64,000 nucleotides of DNA. Origin: Mycobacterium sp. GA-1841 (GTDB lineage Bacteria > Actinomycetota > Actinomycetes > Mycobacteriales > Mycobacteriaceae). Made by a program: the position numbers and the translations under genes. Each line of letters opens with the position of its first letter. The stretch's first letter is position 1. The notes below the pieces were generated by a model. It was not told the DNA's origin and searched no databases. It was given only the letters and a program-made list of their open reading frames with translations. Location of the stretch: NCBI RefSeq assembly GCF_001954135.1, contig NZ_MBEQ01000094.1:86049-150048 (forward strand). The letters are read 5' to 3'. Below, one piece after another: positions 59,720 to 64,000 of this stretch.

Positions 59720-60610
59720 ATGGGGGACATTCTCAACCGGGTCCGCGCCCAACTCAATTTCGACCCTCGGGCCGTGGGGATGCGGCTGCGGTCACACCGG
59801 GTTCTGGAGGGCGGCCACACCTCGCTGCAGTTCGGCCGCTCCGACGATTTCGTCGACCTGCGCGAGTACGCCATCGGCGATGATGTCCGCGACATCGACT
59901 GGAAAGCCTCGGCCCGCAACACCCACCTCGTCGTCCGTCGGTACGTCGCGGAGAAGGCGCAGGAGTTCCTGCTGATCGCCGATACCGGTGCGAACCTGCT
60001 CGCCCACGCACCCAGCGGGGAGAGCAAACGCGATCTGGCCATCCTCTCCCTTGGTGCGGTCGGCCTGGTGGCCTCAGCGCAAGGGGACAAGATCAGCCTG
60101 GTCTACGGCGACGACCGGGGCTCGTCGATCGAGCCCGGTAAAACCGGCGAGGACCACCTCGAACAGATGCTGACCCTGCTCAGCCACGTCAACATCGAGG
60201 TGGGCAATCCGTCGAACATCGTGCGGCAACTCGAGTTCGTCGCCGGCACCCTGGACAAGCGCTACGCCATCTACATCGTCTGCGATCAACCCGCTGTCAC
60301 ACCGGATCTCGTGGCGGCGGCGATGACGGTGCGGGGCCGCAACGCGATCCATTGGATTCTCATCGAAGACCTCGACATCCTCGGCCAACCGCACGCCGCC
60401 GACGAAGTGCTCGACGTGGCCACGGGCCGGGCCTTGTTGACGCCGTCGGTCCTCGGCGCCAAAGTGCTGGACTCCTACCGCCGGGCGGAAGCCGCCCGGA
60501 TGGCCGAATGGCAGTCCTTCATCGCACAACTCGACAGCCCGTGTGTGCGGATCTCCTCCAGCGCTGCCATCGGGCCGGCCCTGTCCGCACTGACCGAGGG
60601 GCGGTCCTGA
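59720..60610 (+). CDS. DUF58 domain protein
   Basis: 296 residues, starting 9 bp after moxR. The DUF58 signature reads DFVDLREYAIGDDVRDIDWK, followed by ASARNTHLVVRRYVAEKAQE and a VWA-like strand FLLIADTGANLLA, in which the MIDAS DxSxS is not conserved. It is soluble and is commonly the direct partner of MoxR. Its stop overlaps the next start (TGATG). Confidence 0.9.
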   Translation: MGDILNRVRAQLNFDPRAVGMRLRSHRVLEGGHTSLQFGRSDDFVDLREYAIGDDVRDIDWKASARNTHLVVRRYVAEKAQEFLLIADTGANLLAHAPSGESKRDLAILSLGAVGLVASAQGDKISLVYGDDRGSSIEPGKTGEDHLEQMLTLLSHVNIEVGNPSNIVRQLEFVAGTLDKRYAIYIVCDQPAVTPDLVAAAMTVRGRNAIHWILIEDLDILGQPHAADEVLDVATGRALLTPSVLGAKVLDSYRRAEAARMAEWQSFIAQLDSPCVRISSSAAIGPALSALTEGRS

Positions 60611-61083
60611 TGCACGACGCGGTCGAGTTCTTGTTCCCGCCGATGCACTATTCGGTGTGGTGGGTGATCGGCGCGGCGCTGCTGGTGCTGCTCGTCATCG
60701 GCTGGATCGTCGGGGTGATCGTGTGGACGCTGCCCATCGAGGTGCTCCGCAGGATCCCCGTCATCCGCGACATCAGCTACCGGGTGCTGCGCGTCAAATT
60801 CGCCCGATCGTTGACCAGAGTAGAACAGCACCATCGTGAGGGTCAGCTGTCCACCCGTGACGCCTTCCACGAGATCAGCCGAATCTTCCGCAATTTCATC
60901 GACTTTCGCACCGGCTTCCAGGCCCGGCGGATGACAGCGACCGATGTCGCCCAGAGCCCACTGGCCGGCCCGGCCCTCAACGTGCTGGCGATGACTTATC
61001 CAGGGCAATTCGACGAGGTCGATCCGCGGTCGGTACCCGGCGTCGTCGACGCGGCCCGGACGGCGGTGCTGACATGGGCGTGA
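60610..61083 (+). CDS. membrane protein of the MoxR operon
   Basis: 157 residues from ATG 60610. One hydrophobic segment (WWVIGAALLVLLVIGWIVGV, about residues 17-36) is followed by a basic, helical cytoplasmic part (LSTRDAFHEISRIFRNFIDF). The same slot in other MoxR/DUF58 operons holds a DUF4381-like membrane protein; similarity here is by position and layout more than by motif. It overlaps the next gene by 10 bp. Confidence 0.75.
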   Translation: MHDAVEFLFPPMHYSVWWVIGAALLVLLVIGWIVGVIVWTLPIEVLRRIPVIRDISYRVLRVKFARSLTRVEQHHREGQLSTRDAFHEISRIFRNFIDFRTGFQARRMTATDVAQSPLAGPALNVLAMTYPGQFDEVDPRSVPGVVDAARTAVLTWA

Positions 61084-62150
61084 AATGGCCTCTCCTGCTG
61101 CTGCCGATCGCCATCGCGATCGGGGTGGCGGTGTGGTACGCCATGCGGCGGACCCGGTTCGGCTGGCAGGGAGAACTGCCTTATCTGGCCCGCTCATATC
61201 GACTCACCGCCCTGCCGGAATATCAACGGGCGTTGCGACTGCACGAACGCCTTTCCGTCGCGGCCCTGGTGCTTGCCATTGTCGCGGTGTTCATGTTGCT
61301 CGTCGCCACCGTGCGGCCGACCAAGACGTACGAACCGCAGCTGCCCGGATCGGACACCCCGAATGTCGACATCATGTTGTGCTTCGGGCCGCTCTACAAC
61401 ATCGGCATGACCGACAGCGTTGCCATATCCCAGTTGATGACCATCCTGGGCGACAAGGTGGATGGGTTCGGCAACCAACGCATCGGGATGACCAAGGAGT
61501 TCTACCGCAACTTCCCGGTCACCTCGGACCTGGGGTGGGTGTCAGGACGTCTGGCCGAGATAGCCAAGGTCGCCGAGGCGGCTGGGTCCAAAGACAATCC
61601 CGCGGCGGCATTCTCCTCGGACAGCGAGCTGTTCAACCGCTATGCCGACACCAGGTCGACGATCAACGACACGATCGCGATGTGCGCGATGGGCTTGCCC
61701 GCAGTGGGCTCGGACAACGGCCGCGGCCGGGCAATCCTCTACATCGGTAACACCAAGAGCTATTCCGACCTTGCCCCGACATATTCCGACGCGATGCTGA
61801 GCGGGATCGTCAAAGACTCGAAGATTCAGCTGAACACGATCGTGCCCGGTACGCATCCCGGCGACTTCGTGACCGAGTTGGTCAAGGAATCGGGTGGCCG
61901 ACAGTACCTGTACACCGAGGTGGGCGGCATCGTCGGCGACGACGCGACACCGAGGAAGATCGACAACCAGGAAGAAGAACTGTCGAGCGCGGTCGACAAG
62001 ATCCTGTCGAACCCACCGCCATCGCTACTCGATGAGCAGCGCGAAGAACAAAAGCATCCGTTCCGATGGGATGTCCCCGACCTTCTGTTGCAGATCGCGC
62101 TGATCGCGGTTGTCGGACTTGCCGCTGCACGGTTGGGGATGCGGCTGTGA
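61074..62150 (+). CDS. membrane-anchored VWA-like protein lacking a MIDAS motif
   Basis: 358 residues. The ends are hydrophobic (LLLLPIAIAIGVAVWYAM at the N-terminus, then ALVLAIVAVFMLLVATV at about residues 65-81, and LLQIALIAVVGLAAARLG at the C-terminus), as in BatA/BatB-type proteins, with a soluble domain between. The first strand, VDIMLCFGPLYNIGM, lies where DxSxS is expected but lacks these metal-binding residues, so this copy is probably structural. The stop overlaps the next GTG start. Confidence 0.78.
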   Translation: MGVKWPLLLLPIAIAIGVAVWYAMRRTRFGWQGELPYLARSYRLTALPEYQRALRLHERLSVAALVLAIVAVFMLLVATVRPTKTYEPQLPGSDTPNVDIMLCFGPLYNIGMTDSVAISQLMTILGDKVDGFGNQRIGMTKEFYRNFPVTSDLGWVSGRLAEIAKVAEAAGSKDNPAAAFSSDSELFNRYADTRSTINDTIAMCAMGLPAVGSDNGRGRAILYIGNTKSYSDLAPTYSDAMLSGIVKDSKIQLNTIVPGTHPGDFVTELVKESGGRQYLYTEVGGIVGDDATPRKIDNQEEELSSAVDKILSNPPPSLLDEQREEQKHPFRWDVPDLLLQIALIAVVGLAAARLGMRL

Positions 62151-63184
62151 AACTCAGTGTCGCCCCGGTGTTCCCGATCTGGCTCATCGTGCTGCTCGTG
62201 CTGGTGGCCATCGGCCTTCGGGTGACGGCGGCCATCGTCGCGGCCCGGCGCCGCGGAAGGATGCCCGTCGGCCGCGAATGGCTGCGGTTGGCGTTGACGG
62301 TGGTGGCCATCCTCAGCCTCGGTCTGGCCGCCACCCGTCTGGGCGACGAGTCCGACGCCGAACGTCCGCCCCGGCTCACCGCCACCGCCGAGGAATCCAA
62401 CATCAATGTGTTCCTGGTGATCGACCGCTCGGCCGGCATGGATGCGAGCGGCTTCGGCCGTTCGGGAGGAACCCGCTACGGCGACAGCGAAACTCGACTA
62501 GAGGGCGCGATGAAAGACGCCCAGGTAATCCTGACCAAGTATCCGGACGCCCGCTTCGCCGTGATGTCCTACGCCGATACCGCGCGCGTCGACTGGCCGA
62601 TCTCCCGCGACGAGTGGAGCCTGGCCCCCTTCCTGCAGAACGTCAAGCCCTACGGCGAGCGGTCGACCGATGGTGTGGTGAAAACCGATGTGGCGGCAGC
62701 AAATTCGCTGCTGAAAGAGCAACTGAATGCAGCCTCTCGCACGTATCCGGGATCGGCGAACCTGGTCTTCATCTTCGGTGCGGGCAGCGATTCGGACGAC
62801 GCTGTGTTCGACATCCCGCCGGCTCAGGTATCCGGCGGGGCGGTGTTCGGCTACGGGACCAACGACACCAAACCGCGCATCTACGCCGGCCGCAACTATG
62901 ACACGCTCGACGTGCCGCTCAACGAAGAGGCGTTGACCAGCGCAGCCGACAGTCTGGGCATTCCGTTCGAGAAGCGCGAGAGCGGCATGATCGACCCGGA
63001 CGACCTACCCTCGACGGTCCCACAGGCCGTGCCCGCCGATCCCGTCGTTCCCAAGGTTCCGCACCCCGATCGGATCGAGTTCTACTGGCTCTTCGCCGCG
63101 CTGTCTGCCGCGCTGATCGGGGTCGAACTGTACGGCCTTGCCGGTCACTGGCTGCGGCGCAGAAAGGGGACGGTACGGAAATGA
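62147..63184 (+). CDS. membrane-anchored VWA-domain protein
   Basis: 345 residues from GTG 62147. Two N-terminal hydrophobic segments, then a VWA domain with the MIDAS start VFLVIDRSAGMDASG (DxSxG form), FAVMSYADTARVDWPI and LVFIFGAGSDSDDAV, and a C-terminal membrane segment WLFAALSAALIGVELYG. It is the active-looking partner of the preceding VWA-like protein and a likely client of the MoxR ATPase. Overlaps the next gene by 4 bp. Confidence 0.85.
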   Translation: MKLSVAPVFPIWLIVLLVLVAIGLRVTAAIVAARRRGRMPVGREWLRLALTVVAILSLGLAATRLGDESDAERPPRLTATAEESNINVFLVIDRSAGMDASGFGRSGGTRYGDSETRLEGAMKDAQVILTKYPDARFAVMSYADTARVDWPISRDEWSLAPFLQNVKPYGERSTDGVVKTDVAAANSLLKEQLNAASRTYPGSANLVFIFGAGSDSDDAVFDIPPAQVSGGAVFGYGTNDTKPRIYAGRNYDTLDVPLNEEALTSAADSLGIPFEKRESGMIDPDDLPSTVPQAVPADPVVPKVPHPDRIEFYWLFAALSAALIGVELYGLAGHWLRRRKGTVRK

Positions 63185-64000
63185 CGCAGACCCTGCCGCC
63201 CGCCGTTCCCGGCCAGGCCGACCAGGCCACACCGGCCGACGCCCGTCCGAGTCGCCTGAAGTTGCGGCGCAAGCTCCTGCTGTGGTCGATTCCCGTGTTG
63301 GTGCTGCTGCTCCTGCTGGCGGTCAAGATCGCCAGCGTCGGCATCCTCGGCAACAAGCTGCCGGGTCAGTTCGCGGCCCGCGACGATGCCGCCATGCAGA
63401 ACACTTTGGAGTGGATCGACGTCGGCAACATCGGGCGAGGCTTCCGGGAAAAGTTCGCCCAAGGTGACCTGCTGATGCTCCACGGCGACGTTTCCGGGGC
63501 TTATGAACAGTTCAAGGCTGCGCACGAAAAGGAGCCGAGTGCCTGCCCGCCGCGCGGCAACTTCGCCCTCATCGCCGAGAAGCTCAGTGACGGGGAACTC
63601 AAGCAAGGCCATTTCACCAAGGCGCGGGAGATCCTCAGCCCCGCGGTCGACGCGGCCGACGGCGACACCGGCTGTTTCACGACGTTCCCATCCGCGAGCC
63701 CCGACGTCCGGGCGTTCGTCGGCGAAACACCCGAGCGGCTGGCCAACAAGCTTGCGGCGCTCAAAGGCGGAGCGCTGACCAAAACTCCCGACGGCTACGA
63801 CTACAAACGCGCGCCCGGCGGGGGAATCGACTTCACCGAAGCCAAGACCGGGCCTTGCCCCTATCCCGACGACGAAGCCCGCATGAAGGAATGCATCACG
63901 ATGAAGGATCGGGAGGTGGCACAGAAGACGGAAGCCGCGCGCCAGGCTCAGCAGCAACAAGAGCAGGCGCAGCAGCCCCCGCCTGATCCCAACCAACCCC
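63181..64000 (+). CDS. membrane-anchored protein of the MoxR operon, 5' part
   Basis: The frame opens at ATG 63181, overlapping the VWA stop, and is still open at the right edge (273 codons seen). A basic cytoplasmic N-terminus (RPSRLKLRRK) precedes one membrane segment (LLLWSIPVLVLLLLLAVKIA). The outer part has a repeat-like helical stretch (DLLMLHGDVSGAYEQFKAAH, ELKQGHFTKAREILSPA) resembling TPR units, as found in BatC-type partners, and a Gln/Pro-rich tail. Function unknown. Confidence 0.85.
   Translation, partial: MTQTLPPAVPGQADQATPADARPSRLKLRRKLLLWSIPVLVLLLLLAVKIASVGILGNKLPGQFAARDDAAMQNTLEWIDVGNIGRGFREKFAQGDLLMLHGDVSGAYEQFKAAHEKEPSACPPRGNFALIAEKLSDGELKQGHFTKAREILSPAVDAADGDTGCFTTFPSASPDVRAFVGETPERLANKLAALKGGALTKTPDGYDYKRAPGGGIDFTEAKTGPCPYPDDEARMKECITMKDREVAQKTEAARQAQQQQEQAQQPPPDPNQP

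Noticed and set aside
1..64000. tRNA genes or integrase that would mark the island as an integrated element
   Set aside because: No tRNA-like cloverleaf or tyrosine/serine recombinase gene could be found by eye; only the IS21 genes are mobile-element proteins.

Overview
The window looks like part of a mycobacterial chromosome, probably a fast-growing Mycolicibacterium-type species. This rests on the high G+C content, many genes with a TANNNT -10 box 5-8 nt before the start codon and no ribosome binding site, and a gene order from about 39.3 to 58.6 kb that matches, from memory, the M. tuberculosis Rv0265c-Rv0247c block (FecB2-like lipoprotein, PxpB/PxpC-like pair, aac(2'), narK3, HemD-regulator fusion, CbiX-like protein, nirBD, Rv0250c-like protein, succinate dehydrogenase). 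The species is inferred, not proven. I found no tRNA, rRNA or CRISPR array.

Layout. (1) 1-659: end of an aldo/keto reductase. (2) About 700-16,500 is an accessory island. It starts with a VbhA-like antitoxin and a frameshifted Fic toxin. Next comes a RES/Xre-type toxin-antitoxin pair whose RES gene is split by a complete 2,583-bp IS21-family element with a perfect 6-bp target duplication. Three candidate defence loci follow: a translationally coupled operon (unknown protein, XRE-HTH/ImmA peptidase, PD-(D/E)XK nuclease) behind a dyad operator; a 785-residue protein of eight zinc-ribbon repeats with an embedded Vsr/DUF559-like nuclease; and a beta-protein/sce7726-type pair with an unknown upstream partner. 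(3) 16.6-39.2 kb holds metabolic and transport genes: LysE exporter, hydrolase, MFS-MarR fusion, LacI regulator with a glutaryl-CoA dehydrogenase/CoA-transferase operon, TetR regulator with a P450-ferredoxin-SDR operon, amidase, a second broken Fic gene, a Baeyer-Villiger-type monooxygenase with alcohol dehydrogenase, MFS-Usp fusion and an Ohr-like protein. (4) 39.3-50.6 kb: iron lipoprotein, queuosine-precursor-type transporter, PxpBC-like pair, AAC(2')-like acetyltransferase, and a nitrate/nitrite assimilation set (narK, HemD-wHTH, CbiX, nirB, nirD). (5) 50.7-54.4 kb: a divergent MocR regulator/DMT exporter pair, a secreted protein and a PEP-mutase/isocitrate-lyase-family enzyme. (6) 54.5-58.6 kb: a succinate dehydrogenase operon behind a Crp-like site. 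(7) 58.7-64.0 kb: a MoxR/DUF58/VWA operon that runs off the window.

How the genes fit together. CbiX and the HemD domain belong to siroheme chemistry, the cofactor NirB needs, and NarK brings in its substrate. Several regulators sit next to candidate operators: TetR at 27.1 kb, LacI at 22.05 kb and MocR at 52.1 kb. All three toxin genes of recognised families in the window (two Fic, one RES) are broken, while their antitoxins or inhibitory motifs remain readable.
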